A stretch of 64,000 nt of DNA, taken from Loxodes magnus. Its lineage: Eukaryota; Ciliophora; Karyorelictea; Loxodida; Loxodidae. The notes under the pieces were generated by a model. It searched no databases. It worked only from the letters and a program-made list of their open reading frames with translations, and had not been told where the DNA came from. A program made the translations under genes and the position numbers. Below, in pieces: positions 26,040 through 36,815 of the stretch (the first letter of the stretch is position 1; every line of letters begins with the position of its first letter). The stretch covers positions 1 to 64,000 of the forward strand of contig CAMPDV010000532.1 in assembly GCA_946699065.1 (NCBI GenBank), written 5' to 3'.

Positions 26040-26777
26040 ATGTAAGTGTCTATTTATTAAAATAGAGCCAAGAAAAGAGTTCATAGTAACCCTTCATTAC
26101 AGTGAAGTCTTAAATTATTAAAAATTAATAAAGTAATTTAAGCTTTTTAAGTAAACAGAACATAGATAGTCCAAGACTACAATTATAAAAAAAATTAGCC
26201 TGAGTATTTACCTATACAGCTAAACATTCCTATAGAAATATTGGAGATTAGATGAGAAGTAAAATTTATAAAAGACGGAACTGTATAAAAAGAGTAATAA
26301 TATGAAAGACAATCTATATTGCACGAATCTTAAAATAATAAAAAAGTAAGTATTTGTAAATTTAGAAAAATTAGAAGCATAAAGCTAATTAGAATCTTAA
26401 TTGGTAAGATAATAAGACTAATTAGTTCATCAATTGAAGAAAGTTTTAATAAAGAAAGTAAAATTTATAATAAATCAGAGGAAGATTAATTATTAGGGAA
26501 ATTTAAGAAAATAAGCTAATACCTATAGGTACTAAAAGATAATAGCCTGGCTATATAAATTAGTCTTCATTGATCTTCAAATTAATATCCTAAGATTTAT
26601 TCTTAGATATTATATTTCTCAGCAGTTGGAATTTTTTAATGCAAAAATTATAAAGTTAAGAAATAGAAGAGCTATTAAAATGTATAAATTTAATTGAGAA
26701 ACACTAAGAAATAAAAAAATATGTAATTAATTTTGTTAGAATAAATAAAGGCAACAAAATAAATTAAAATTTAGGCT
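26040..26777 (+). CDS. Putative Q/K-rich protein of unknown function
   Basis: A plus-strand frame from ATG 26,040 stays open to a TGA near 26,775 if internal TGA is read through. It begins MQVSIYQNRAKKRVHSNP and includes YLPIQLNIPIEILEIR and KFIKDGTVQKEQQYERQ, with three internal TGAs. A possible 20-nt intron (GTAAGT...TTTAG) lies at about 26,346-26,365. No family is recognised. The antisense standard-code frame at 26,771-26,962 is not supported. Confidence 0.3.
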
Positions 26778-26999
26778 TGAAAAAACTCTAAAGGCTTAAA
26801 TAAGCCAAAGCACGCACTCAAAGTTATCATAACATCTTTATAAATCGCAATTAGAGATCTAATTCTTGTTCTTTTAAGTTTTGTTCGAATTTCTACAGTG
26901 ATATATCGAATGTAAGTTCTACTCATTAGAAACAAGTATTGCTTGAATTTATGGTTATTCAACTTTTATTCAACTTTTATTCTAGTTTTCTTTTCATAG

Positions 27000-28390
27000 T
27001 TATGTTTATATTCAGCATGTATTTTTTTTTCTTTTAGCGCTGATATCTAACAGAAAAATTACACAAAATAACTTTATCAATAGATTTAGGCCTTCTTTTA
27101 ATTTTATAGAATCTTAGTTTTTTTCTTAAATTTTTCTTTTTATTATTGTTGTTTCTCTCATTTTATCTTTTGTTTTATTTTATTTATCTTTCCTAAAATT
27201 GTTTTATGCAATAGCTATTTCATACAATTTTTCAGCTTTTGAAGGTAATTTTCATCAAAATTAGAATCTAAAATTTCAGCTTTAACTTAAATATAATTTA
27301 CTTAGTTATAAATTTTCTAGGTGTAATTTATTTTGGTTGATTTAATGAAGTTCTTATTTTATTAGATTATAGATTTTCATTTAGCTTTTATCATTTTAGT
27401 TTTGTTAGCCTTATCTTGAATAATACTTAACTAACTTCAATTTTATTGTTTAATAGCAACATCTAGCATGATTAAAAATGAGATCCTTAATTATATAGTA
27501 AAATAGCTTATTAGAATAAATTTTTAGTCTTAGTTAAAGAAATGTAAAGTGAGTTAAAGCTAAAGGCTTAATATTAAGAGAGATAGTAAATTTAGTAAAA
27601 ATAAGTAATTTTTAAAGGTTTAGTTTATAGTTATTATATAAGGAAGGCTGTTTTTAGTTGTTAGAGACTTAATTTTAGTTTGAAATAGATTGATTAAAAT
27701 AATTAGAAACTTAATTTTAGTTGATTAATTTTATAATGATAATTGATGTGAGTATCTGAGTAATAGAAATGAGATAATGCAATCTAATACAATTTAAATA
27801 AAGATAAGTGGTAAAAATAAGATATAATTTTAGCTTATGCTTGGCTTTTAATTAAGCATAATATAATTAATTAATTAAAAAATTTGTTTACGCTAAATTT
27901 GAGTTCTTAATTCATTTTTACTTTCCGTTAATCTTTTTTTTCACTTATCTTAGATTATATTCAACTTTTCTCTAAAATTCCTCTTGTTTAGTTTCTATTT
28001 TTTTTAAAAAATTAATTTATTATATAATAACGTATGTTCATTAGATCCCAAAAAAATATTTGCCAATTACTTTTTAATATAATAAAATTCTTTCAATGTA
28101 TCTTTTCTTCCTTTTTTCTAATATTTCTTTAATGTAATCTTTTACTATAAAATCTATTTATTACTTCAGTTTTTCTTATTTATTACATATTCAGTAATCA
28201 AATTTGTAACTGCCTCATATATGTGTATTGGTTCAAAGTTTGGTAAATCTATTAGTTCTAACCTGTTATTGAGGTAAATGTTGTACAATTAAGATTTACA
28301 TCTTTCTCTTTCTTCCATATATTATTCCATGTACTTATGATGGGAGTTTCGTCTTATACTCCAGTATTGCAGAATTTACAAATTATGATG
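27000..28390 (-). other. T-rich unique region, possible LINE C-terminal remnant
   Basis: Most of this is T-rich DNA without a firm gene. At about 28.1-28.4 kb the minus strand has two overlapping fluent frames. One contains ICKFCNTGVQDETP, which vaguely resembles the C-terminal Cys motif region of LINE ORF2. The other begins MEEREKC-like from an ATG near 28,315, runs through NNRLELIDLPNFEPIHIYEA and ends at TGA. I cannot choose between them. Confidence 0.3.
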
Positions 28391-29573
28391 TGATATAAAT
28401 CAAAACATGAAGTATTGCTGATTAGGAACTGAAAGATATAGAATAATAGTAGACTAATAAAATGTATTAAGAGTAAATAATAATCTGTTAGATTAGTTTT
28501 AAATAGCTTATATTAGCTAATCTAATACTTATATTATCTCATACTACAAACAAACATATTATGTTAAGTTTACTCTTTCTATTAATTCGGAAATAATAAT
28601 AGAAGATATTAAAAATATGCTTTCTTTCTTAAAAAAACTTATAATTTTATTAATATCAAACAAGTTATTTTAAGAAAGAGAGTATTAATAGTGGTAGCTA
28701 TGTTTTTTGGATAAGTATAGAATAATAGAATTAAGTTTTTATGTTTAAATAATATAGAATAATTTAGGTATTATTAGATTGAAATAATAATTACAAAAAT
28801 AACATAAATAATAAATATTAGTTTGCTATAAAAAGATAAAGCTATCTAAATGTATTTATTACATTTATATATTTTGTTTAGAATCAACATTAAAAGTAAT
28901 TATATTATTTTGTTATTATAAGAGAGACCTTTATAAATAAAAAGTTTTAATGAAATAGTAGTAAGAAAGTGGATAAATAAAAGAGTTTATCTTATAAATT
29001 CTAAAAATGTTTTGTTTTAAATAATTTAATGTTTTTTAATATTTATACAAACTAATTAATAAGAAACTTACTTTATTTCATTTTTTTTAATTAGTAAAAA
29101 GCTTAAAGAAACAATTTTTTGATTAAATGTAAGTGAAAAACAATAATTAATAACAGTAGATTTTAAAAGAATTGTAATATTTTATTTATCATTTAAAAGG
29201 TCTACAACGAAATAAGGTTTTCTTATTAAGAGTCTTTGATTTAAAGCACAAATAAATAGTAACTAATAAATGCATATTAAAGTTATTATAATAAAGATAT
29301 AATTCTTCTTTATAAACTTTTGAATAATAATTTATCCTTTTATTTAAAAGTAAAAAGATATAAAATAATTAAAATTGTAAAAGCTTGTATTCTATTAGTT
29401 TAATATATTGCATTGTTTTAAGACAAAAATAGAGAAATCAATGTTTAAGAAATAAGATATTTATAAGTATGGTTAATAAATAATTAAATTGCTTAATTGC
29501 ATTGAAATGAAGTAAGTAAAATTTATTAGTTATTTTAATTAAATATTTATTGGAATAAGTTATAAAAATTAAA

Positions 29574-30642
29574 ATGGAGAAAAAAGAAAAGCAATTTACT
29601 AAAAGTATTTTTTTAAGAAAACTCCTAAGAGCGAGAAGCCACATCCTGGGGAAAATATCTCTACTTCATTTTAAGTATGAAATTCTGCCTAACTTATGCT
29701 ACTAAAAGTTAATAAATAAGATTAGTTATGACCAAAGTAAAGGTATTTCTTTAATATTTTTTAGACTAAATCATTACTGACACTTCACCTGTTTTATCGG
29801 TAGCCATATCAAGTGACCTGAATTGAATTGTATCAGGTTCAGGAATTCCTGAATTTTCGATAAAGATCTGGAATTTTCAGACAGGTGCTCTCCTAAGAGC
29901 TATAACAGGACATACTGATTATGTTAACTCGGTAGTAATCTCCCCTGACTCTAGCTGTATAGTATCAGGATCTTATGACAAAACGATAAAGATCTGAAAC
30001 TTATAGACTGGTGCTCTCCTAAGAGCTATAACGGGACATACTGGTTCAATTTACTCGGTAGTAATCTCCCCAGACTCTAGCTATATAGTATAAGGATCTT
30101 CTGACTAAACTATAAAGATCTGAAATTTCCAGACAGGTGCTCTCATAAGAACTATAACGGAACATACTGACTATGTTATATCTGTAGTAATCTCCTATGA
30201 CTCTAGATATATTATATCAGGATCTGAAGATACAACTATAAAGATTTGGAATTTCTAGACTGGTCAGCTTGTGCGAACTCTTACTGGGCATCCAGACTTT
30301 GTTTTATCGGTAATAGTGTCTAAGGATAATAGGTATATAATATCAGGTTCGGATGACAGGACTTTTAAGATATGGGACTTCTCTTCTGGTTAGTATATTC
30401 GTACTCTTCAAGGTCATACAGGTGGTGTATCAAGTATTCAGTTAAGTGTTGATTCAAGTGTTATATTTACTGGTTCTTATGACAGAACAATCAAGATCTG
30501 GAACTTTGATAAGGGTGAGTGTATCTAGACTTTGTAAGGGCATACAGGATGAATATCTTCTATAGCATTGAGTGTTGATAATAGATGGTTGGTATCGGGA
30601 GGATATGACAAGACGATAAGAAAGTGGAGAGTTTCGAGTTGA
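29574..30642 (+). CDS. Seven-blade WD40 repeat protein, copy 3
   Basis: Plus-strand copy and the easiest to read. ATG 29,574 opens [19 protein letters not shown], continuing through [21 protein letters not shown] 22-nt intron lies at 29,743-29,764. Seven blades at 126-bp spacing follow, ending KWRVSS and TGA (30,640-30,642). Length is 1,069 bp, the same as copy 1 (349 codons without the intron). The blades carry [20 protein letters not shown] and TGH signatures. TGA stands at DLN-TGA-IVSGS, at two KI-TGA-N sites and at HTG-TGA-ISSI; TGG is used in the other blade tryptophans. It is likely cytosolic, since no signal peptide or membrane segment is seen. The binding partner is unknown. Confidence 0.88.
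29743..29764 (+). other. 22-nt intron in WD40 copy 3
   Basis: GTATTTC...TTTTAG. Removing it joins the N-terminal frame (...SYDQSK) to the propeller frame ([10 protein letters not shown]...) in phase. An alternative donor six bases upstream (GTAAAG) gives a 28-nt intron and also keeps the frame. The same sequence is present at this place in the other four copies. Confidence 0.75.
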
Positions 30643-31139
30643 GTAACTTGCTATTTGACTTAATTTAATTTTACGATTAAAGATATAAGATATTGGTTAT
30701 TCATTTAAATGAATGTTGAATAGTAATAATTTTTTTTGTTATATGAAGTATTTGTTTTATATTTATTTAAAATTTGTTATATTCTTAAATATTATTGGTT
30801 TAAAAAAAAGGTTGAGTAATATAGGTTATAGAAATTAGTGAGGTATGTTGTTTTAAAGTGTTTATGTTTAAAAATATTTTAAATATAATTTTGCTAAATG
30901 AAGACGTATAATAAGTTTAAGTTTAATTTTATTCTATAAAATTTATAGATTTATTTTTAGATTTTATAAAAATTTCAAGTTAAGTAAAAATTTTTATTTT
31001 TTTTGTGAAGTAGTTAAAATATTATTTATAAGGTTAAAGTTAGTTTATAATCTTGATTATAATTTAAAAAATTTAATTAAATATTTTATTTATTTTATTT
31101 TAAATTAAATTTTGTTTTTTTATTATTAATTTTTTATGA

Positions 31140-32010
31140 TTGATATTTATTATTGATTATTAATTATTATTAATTATTATTGATTATTAATTATTATTTA
31201 TTATTATTTATTATTATTTATTATTATTTATTATTATTAATTATTATTAATTATTATTATAAATTTTAAATTTTATGTTTAACATTTATTGTTTCCGATT
31301 GGAAAATAAAATTTTCTGATAATAAGTTTTTTATTTATCATTATCTTTAGATTTAAGAGCTTAAATTTCATGAAAATTTAAAAAAAATTTATTTACTCAG
31401 TGTTTTACACTACCAAAGATTTTTGGGACGGAATAAATTTTATTATTTCGAGATAAAAATTCTGAATAGTAATAAATTTTTTATTTCGGGATGAAAAAAG
31501 TTAAAAGTGAATCAAATTTCAAAAAAATTCGAAATATAAAAGATTTTTGAAAAAAATAGGAATTTAAAAAATTTGTTAGTATAATTAGAATTTGTAAATC
31601 TTTTTTGTTAAAATGGTATTTTGTAAAAATGAAAAGACTTATTTTTGTTTTAAGGAAAAATTTTTGATTTGAAAAATTTTAACAAATTTTTTGTTGCTTT
31701 TTTATTTCAAGAAAAAAAGATGATAAGTTTAATTTTTTTGTAATGATAAAAAACAAAATTTATTGTTTATTTTTTTTGATAAAAATGCATTTTTTTACTT
31801 GGAATTAAAATTTTTTTAATTTGAATTTCATTTCGAGTAAATGAAAAAACTAGTGATAAAATTTTTTAATTTTATAAGAATTTACTTAGTTGAAAAGGAT
31901 CTCAATTAAAAAGGAGAGAAAAGAAAGTAAAGAATGAAATTGTGAACAATTATTTTTTATTTTTTAGCTCTGAGTCTTACACTACAGAAGATTTTCGAGA
32001 TGCATAAATT
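31140..32010. repeat. (ATT)n microsatellite plus A-tract modules, copy 3
   Basis: Reverse-complement version of the arrangement downstream of the other WD40 genes. TTATTA trinucleotide repeats are longest here (about 31,190-31,260). They are followed by TTTCCGATTGGAAA (about 31,291) and the two modules near 31,400-31,490 and 31,965-32,010. Confidence 0.75.
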
Positions 32011-32135
32011 AAAAAAAGGGTTAAAGTTTTTAAAGATATAAAAATTTGTAGCAATACTTTTTAAATTAAGATATCAAAGATTAAGCTTATGAACTTCTTG
32101 ACATATTTCTAAATAAGTTTGATGAGAATCCACAT

Positions 32136-32207
32136 AAAATGACGGGAGATTTCAACACCCTTTTATAAGGTTTTTTAGACAATCCTGAAAATAATTTGAT
32201 AATACAT
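32136..32207 (+). mobile_element. 72-bp scrap of LINE endonuclease
   Basis: Compared with arm A (about 18,700), this arm has an extra 72 bp bounded by ACAT on both sides. It reads MTGDFNTLLQGFLDNPENN, clearly related to MGDFNAPLQDYGDNPNND of the LINE at 35.8 kb, so it carries the GDFN motif of an APE-type endonuclease. It is far too short to function. Confidence 0.7.
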
Positions 32208-32261
32208 ATAGATTATAAGAATTTCTCCTACTATATGATCTTGAAATAATGAATGATAGTA

Positions 32262-35200
32262 ACGTTAATGAATGTATACAAAAGAAACTGTATAATTGTG
32301 GTTTAATGATTATTCATTATAAGCACCAATTTAAAGTAAAAAAATGGAAAATTTTCTTTTCAAAATTAAGATATTATCTAAGACACTCCGATCTCTTAAG
32401 ATAAGCTTTCAAATCTGAATTAAAATTTAAATAAAAATATCCTTTTACAATAGTCAAAAAGTACATAAACTTAAGATTTATTTTTGAATAACAGTAATCA
32501 AATTCGATTAAATTGAATGTAATAAAAACAGTTAAAAGTAAGACAATAATATTATTTCTGTTAATTCAAAGTATCACTATTTATCTGATCTTTAGAATTA
32601 AAATAAACAACTATAATAAAATGGTGGCCCGATAAAAGCAATTCAAAATTAAGCAATTAATAATTCGTTTAATGAAATTTAATTTTTTTTAGGTATAAAA
32701 GTACTTAAATAGGATATATAAAGACTAATAGATAAGAACTTTTTATTAAATTAAAAATTAGATAGTACAGAAACAAAATATGAACTAGAAAAATAAACCT
32801 TGATAAATAACTAAGAATCATCAAAAGCATATTATAAAGCATATATTAATAAAATTAATTAGAAAACAAAAAAATAAAAATAGTTACTAAAATTTACCTT
32901 ATAATATTATATAAAATGGCACCTAAGAAATAATAGACCTCTATTAACGAATACTTGAAAAAATAAGAATAACCTAATTTAATTGAAGAATAGTCTTAAT
33001 AAGATAAAGATTAATAATCTAAGGAATCCTTTGCATAATCAGTTCAGCAAAGGATATCAAATATTCAATATGACTTGTAAAAGCAAAGATAAAAAATAGA
33101 AAATTTAGAAAACTTACTAGAAAAATTAATGGAATAATTAAACCTATAATTCCCATCCATAGATGAATCATTAAATAAAATCTAATCGTAAATAGTAATT
33201 AAATTGGAATAAATTGATAAATAATTTAACGAAGTCCCTCAAATGTTCCAATTTAATTTTTCTTAAATTGAATATCAAATAAAGCAACTTTAAGAAAAAC
33301 AAGAATAATAACAAGTAATAATTTAAAAATTATAAGATTAATAAGATTAATAATCAAATATCCCAATGGAAATCGAATCGGAATTCTAATAATAAGAAAT
33401 AAATAAGATCAATTATTATCGCAAAAAGATTCGGTGCTATTTATGCTAGAAAAATCATTGCTGGAAAAAATGCTGGAAGAAACAAGAAATTGAAAAAATT
33501 AACAAGTAATAAATATTAGACTAACTTTTCAGAATATGACCAACAAGAACAGGATAAGTATACAGAAAGAAATTCTACAACTCAAGAAACAACGAGGTTT
33601 ATAAAAATGGAAGAAGAAACTATAACGATAATTAGTGGATGAGGGAAAGACAAGGATGGCGGACTAATGTAGTCCTACGCAGTCCTTTAGTTCAGGAAAG
33701 AGCAGGAACAAAAACAAGTGAACCCTGGAGTTCTTTTCTAAGACTATAAACTTAATTTTTTTTTTTATTAGGAAAAGCTATTTAAAAAATAATTAAATAT
33801 TATAACAGATAAAAATAACCTATTAATAATTTTAAAGTAGAAGATTAAACTGAACAATTTCATTAGATAATGTTACTTATAAATAATATCTTTCTTTAGT
33901 AAAACATAATTAATTACTACTTTAGAAAATTTTTCAATAAAGATTTGAGAGGAATTAGTTTTCATTTTAATCCAAAGAGTAAATAAGAATTCACGAATAA
34001 TCAGTATAAACAACTTATGCTAATTCTAAAGAGATAACTGTTTAAACAGATTTTATAATAAAATGTATTGAATAAAGAACTTAAACTAACAATAGAGTTT
34101 TTATAAATTAAGAAGCGTAAACGCAATAGATAAAATTAGAAATGGATCAAACATAAACTGAAGAATCATTATTATATTCAAAATAAGAATATTTAAAATA
34201 ATAACTTTCATTCTACTAATAGTAATTTTCTGGATAACAACACATTTGGTAACTACTTTAAGAAGTTTGATAATAAAAAACTAATATGGAACTTGAATTA
34301 AACTATATTTTTAATTATAATTAATAACTAAAATCTTAAAATTAAAAAATAACTGATTAAGTATAAATATTATAAAGCTAACTTGAAATTTTTAACTTTG
34401 AATAAAAAAAGAAATATTCTTAGAAATCGGATTTATGTAATAATCTTTAATAGAATCTATAGCTTAAAGAATTTGATTATTAAAGCATATTAAGTTAATT
34501 ACATTTGTAAAAAAATAAGTATATCCAAGAATTTAAAGATGCTTTCACATAAACAAAAATACCTTAACTATAGAATGATTACACACAGGTTGAAATTTAA
34601 TCCAGTGATTAAAAAATTCAAACAATTATTTTGACTTTAGATACGTCTACTGGAACAGACCTACTACATTTGGATTAAATTTCCTAGTGCGACTTTATTG
34701 ATTCTAAATACATAAAATTGTAGAAATAATATGATAAACTAATTGAGCAACTAATCAATTAAAAGCTTTTGATAAAGTTGCACCAGAAAAATATACTTTA
34801 ATGGAAAATCTGAAATAGAGCCAAATTTTAAAGCAGTAAATTTCTTCCAATTTAACATTTCTATTCATAAAGATCTGTGAATAATCTTTTTAGATTTTCA
34901 ACAACTCTCATTCATAAAATCTAAAATAGGATACTTAAGAAATTCTTTGGAATAAGATTCTATAAATTAATTAAAGAGAAAATATCCAGATCCATATTTT
35001 CCATCTACTAAATAACATATCAATAAAATGGAACAAAATTAGGCTTTTATAAAAAATTACAATGTTAATTCAAAATAGCTAAGAGACTTATATTATCTAA
35101 CTTATGAAGAAGAACTAATTTCTAAACTATAATTTAAAACAGATACGTTGTACTTGACTAAGAACTTGATAAAGGATAGATTGACAGTCAAGTAGTTAAA

Positions 35201-35275
35201 ATTAATATTGATAAGAGATTACTAAAGATATATAACAGAAAATATCTCTATATTATAATTTAATTTTATGACTAA
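32262..35275 (+). CDS. Putative coding region of unknown function (arm B)
   Basis: Plus-strand counterpart of 15.83-18.31 kb, interrupted by the ORF1 element at 32.9-33.77 kb. A frame over about 34.57-35.27 kb reads fluently: AVNFFQFNISIHKDL, LKRKYPDPYFPSTKQHINKM, LRDLYYLTYEEELISKLQFK and LTVKQLKLILIRDYQRYI. Three or so TGA codons fall within it. Start and function are unknown. If the interrupted copy were a gene, the insertion would split it; arm A keeps the uninterrupted form. Confidence 0.35.
32916..33755 (+). CDS. ORF1-type protein with coiled coil and CCHC zinc knuckle (N1)
   Basis: One frame from ATG 32,916 (MAPKKQQTSINEYLKKQEQ) with TAR as Gln. The middle is strongly coiled-coil and Q-rich (NLENLLEKLMEQL, LEQIDKQFNEV, IEYQIKQLQEKQEQQQ). 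A zinc knuckle C-YL-C-QKN-H-CWKK-C lies at 33,435-33,473; the spacing CX2CX3HX4C is one shorter than the usual CCHC box. A basic tail follows (VYRKKFYNSRNNEVYKNG). This is the domain order of LINE ORF1 or Gag-like nucleic-acid chaperones. One internal TGA (FRI-TGA-PTRTG) aligns with TGA in N2 and with Tyr in N3. The end is uncertain; in-frame TAA codons at 33,747 and 33,753 are the last before the T-run. Confidence 0.75.
33659..33680 (+). other. Bulged stem-loop in N1 3' region
   Basis: GCG-GACT-AATGT-AGTC-CTA-CGC: an outer 3-bp stem, a 4-bp inner stem, a five-base loop and a CTA bulge. N3 has the same layout with different stem bases at 62,865-62,888. Confidence 0.55.
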
Positions 35276-36815
35276 AATAAATAACATTAAAAAAATACGT
35301 TCATCTTGAAATGAGGGGACAAAAAAAGAAATTTTAATTTATGAACCTGAGCTCTTAACTAAATCAACAAGGAAAAAAAATTATTTTAGATCAAGATAAT
35401 CACTAAAAAAGAAGTAGCGTCAATCAAATTAAGATTGGATATGTCAACATAAATGGAATAGCAAGTAAACTATATGCAGTAGAATAAGTCATAAGAGAAA
35501 ATAGTATTGACATTTTTTCAATTAATGAAACTTGGTAAAAAAAATATTTCCTTCCAATATTAATATAAGGTTAAAGGACTTACTACAAAAATTCAGGAAA
35601 AGGAGGAGGTGTATGTCTAGTTATTAAAGAAGAGCTCAGTAGTACTGAAGAAACTAATATAATTGATGTATCCTAGAATCGATTTATCATAGCCAAACTA
35701 GATAATATATTTATTGCGATCAGTTACATGCCAGATAATAGCTAAAATGAGAACATAAAAGACCAAGCATATGACTATATTAATTTGCTACTTAATCGAT
35801 TCCAAAATAACCCACATATTCTAATGGGAGATTTCAATGCTCCTTTATAAGATTATGGAGATAATCCTAATAATGACTATGATGATACAAACAGATTCTA
35901 GGAACTTCTTATTCAGAAGTATCTTGAAATAGTAAATAATATGAACAGCAACATTTGAATACATAAAGGAACAGATTTTATGTATTGCAATGACTATATT
36001 GTAATAAACAATCATCTGAATATTAATCAATTTGAAAACTTCTAGGCTCATTATAACTAACTATTTACTAATCACATACCAATTACGGTAAATTTTCTCT
36101 TCAACACAATTCTCTATTAGGACATAATTACCTAAAGAAAATATAAAATTAGCAGGCTACAAGACCCTATTGACAGATAAAAATATTAAGAATCTATTTT
36201 TGAAACTTACAATTAATTTTTTTAATCCGATAGGAATAATTTAGAGGATTAATACTCATGTATTAAAGGGAATATATAATATAATGCAGATGTAATATTA
36301 GGTTCATTTATTCCAGACCCTAAATATAATAAACTTACAAAAGACCTCATAGAGAAGTATATTGAAGTTAAAAGAGCTAATCAAGTATATAAAGAAACTC
36401 ACGCGTAGTTTGGAAGAATTAATTAATAAGTAATTCCCTTTTTAAGAACAATTGGTAAGAAGGATATTAATATAGAGATTAAGTAACAAGACTATCTGAA
36501 TTTTACGAAATAGATATTAATAATTAGGAATATAATAGTAGCTTTAATACTTTTACAAAATATATTAAAAGTAAGATTCAACATAAATTTTATGAAGTAA
36601 CTATTAAAAGACTTAAAAGGAGGCCCACTGCAAAGTTATTTATAGAATAATTAGAATAATAATAATAATTCCCGTAAATTACCTATCCAATACTAAATAA
36701 ATAGTATCGAAAAGAAATAATTAGTATATACAAACTCAGAACCTAAAGTTACAACTTTCACAAGGATCTTTAAGACAGACATTATTTAGTTGAGAATTCC
36801 CATTGTATGTGTTTT
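35276..36815 (+). mobile_element. LINE with endonuclease but RT domain deleted
   Basis: The element begins directly at the end of inverted-repeat arm B. It carries an APE-type endonuclease and the post-endonuclease linker. Near 36,450-36,480 it jumps to sequence homologous to the C-terminal part of the RT ORF at 0.6-1.1 kb, such as RLSEFYEIDINN and FTKYIKSKIQHKFY, ending near QSYNFHKDLQDRHY and an H-C-M-C that matches the start of the Cys motif. The whole RT palm is missing, so it is non-autonomous. Confidence 0.8.
35311..36450 (+). CDS. LINE ORF2 N-terminal part: APE-like endonuclease
   Basis: A frame from ATG 35,311, TAR as Gln, gives a recognisable exonuclease-endonuclease-phosphatase domain that nicks target DNA for target-primed reverse transcription. 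Visible motifs in order: IGYVNINGIASK (N), SINETW (catalytic E), GGGVCLVIK, ISYMPDN (Y-P), ILMGDFNAPL (D and N), KGTDFMYCNDYIV (IDYI-like) and TNHIP (SDH-like, with T-N for S-D). All expected active-site blocks are present. One TGA at 35,956-35,958 (SNI-TGA-IHKGTDF) stands where APE-type LINEs often have Trp before this block. A linker with LGSFIPDPKYNKL, shared with the LINE at 2.9 kb, follows. The frame then runs into a deletion junction. Confidence 0.85.

Larger units (their letters stand above)
32911..33765 (+). mobile_element. ORF1-type non-autonomous retroposon N1
   Basis: An insertion of about 855 bp absent from arm A, whose empty site is at about 17,326-17,335. It begins ATAAA immediately before an ATG and ends in a T-run joined to TTATTAGG. 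At most four bases (TTAT) seem duplicated. It holds a single ORF1-like gene and a stem-loop near the 3' end, and no endonuclease or RT. Confidence 0.8.
28395..35275 (-). repeat. Large inverted repeat, arm B
   Basis: Reverse complement of about 15,830-22,565. It contains WD40 copy 3 on the plus strand, plus three arm-specific features: a 72-bp endonuclease scrap at 32,136-32,207, an ORF1 element at 32,911-33,765, and a LINE beginning immediately beyond its end at 35,276. Confidence 0.9.

Noticed and set aside
29438-29644. Standard-code 68-residue minus-strand frame
   Set aside because: It overlaps the WD40 copy 3 N-terminal exon on the opposite strand.
31190-31260. (TTA)n repeats as a possible telomere or origin
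   Set aside because: The trinucleotide does not resemble known ciliate telomere repeats (G-rich) and recurs internally at five loci; it is treated as a microsatellite.
35845-36051. Standard-code 68-residue minus-strand frame
   Set aside because: It is antisense to the LINE endonuclease, whose motifs are clear on the plus strand.
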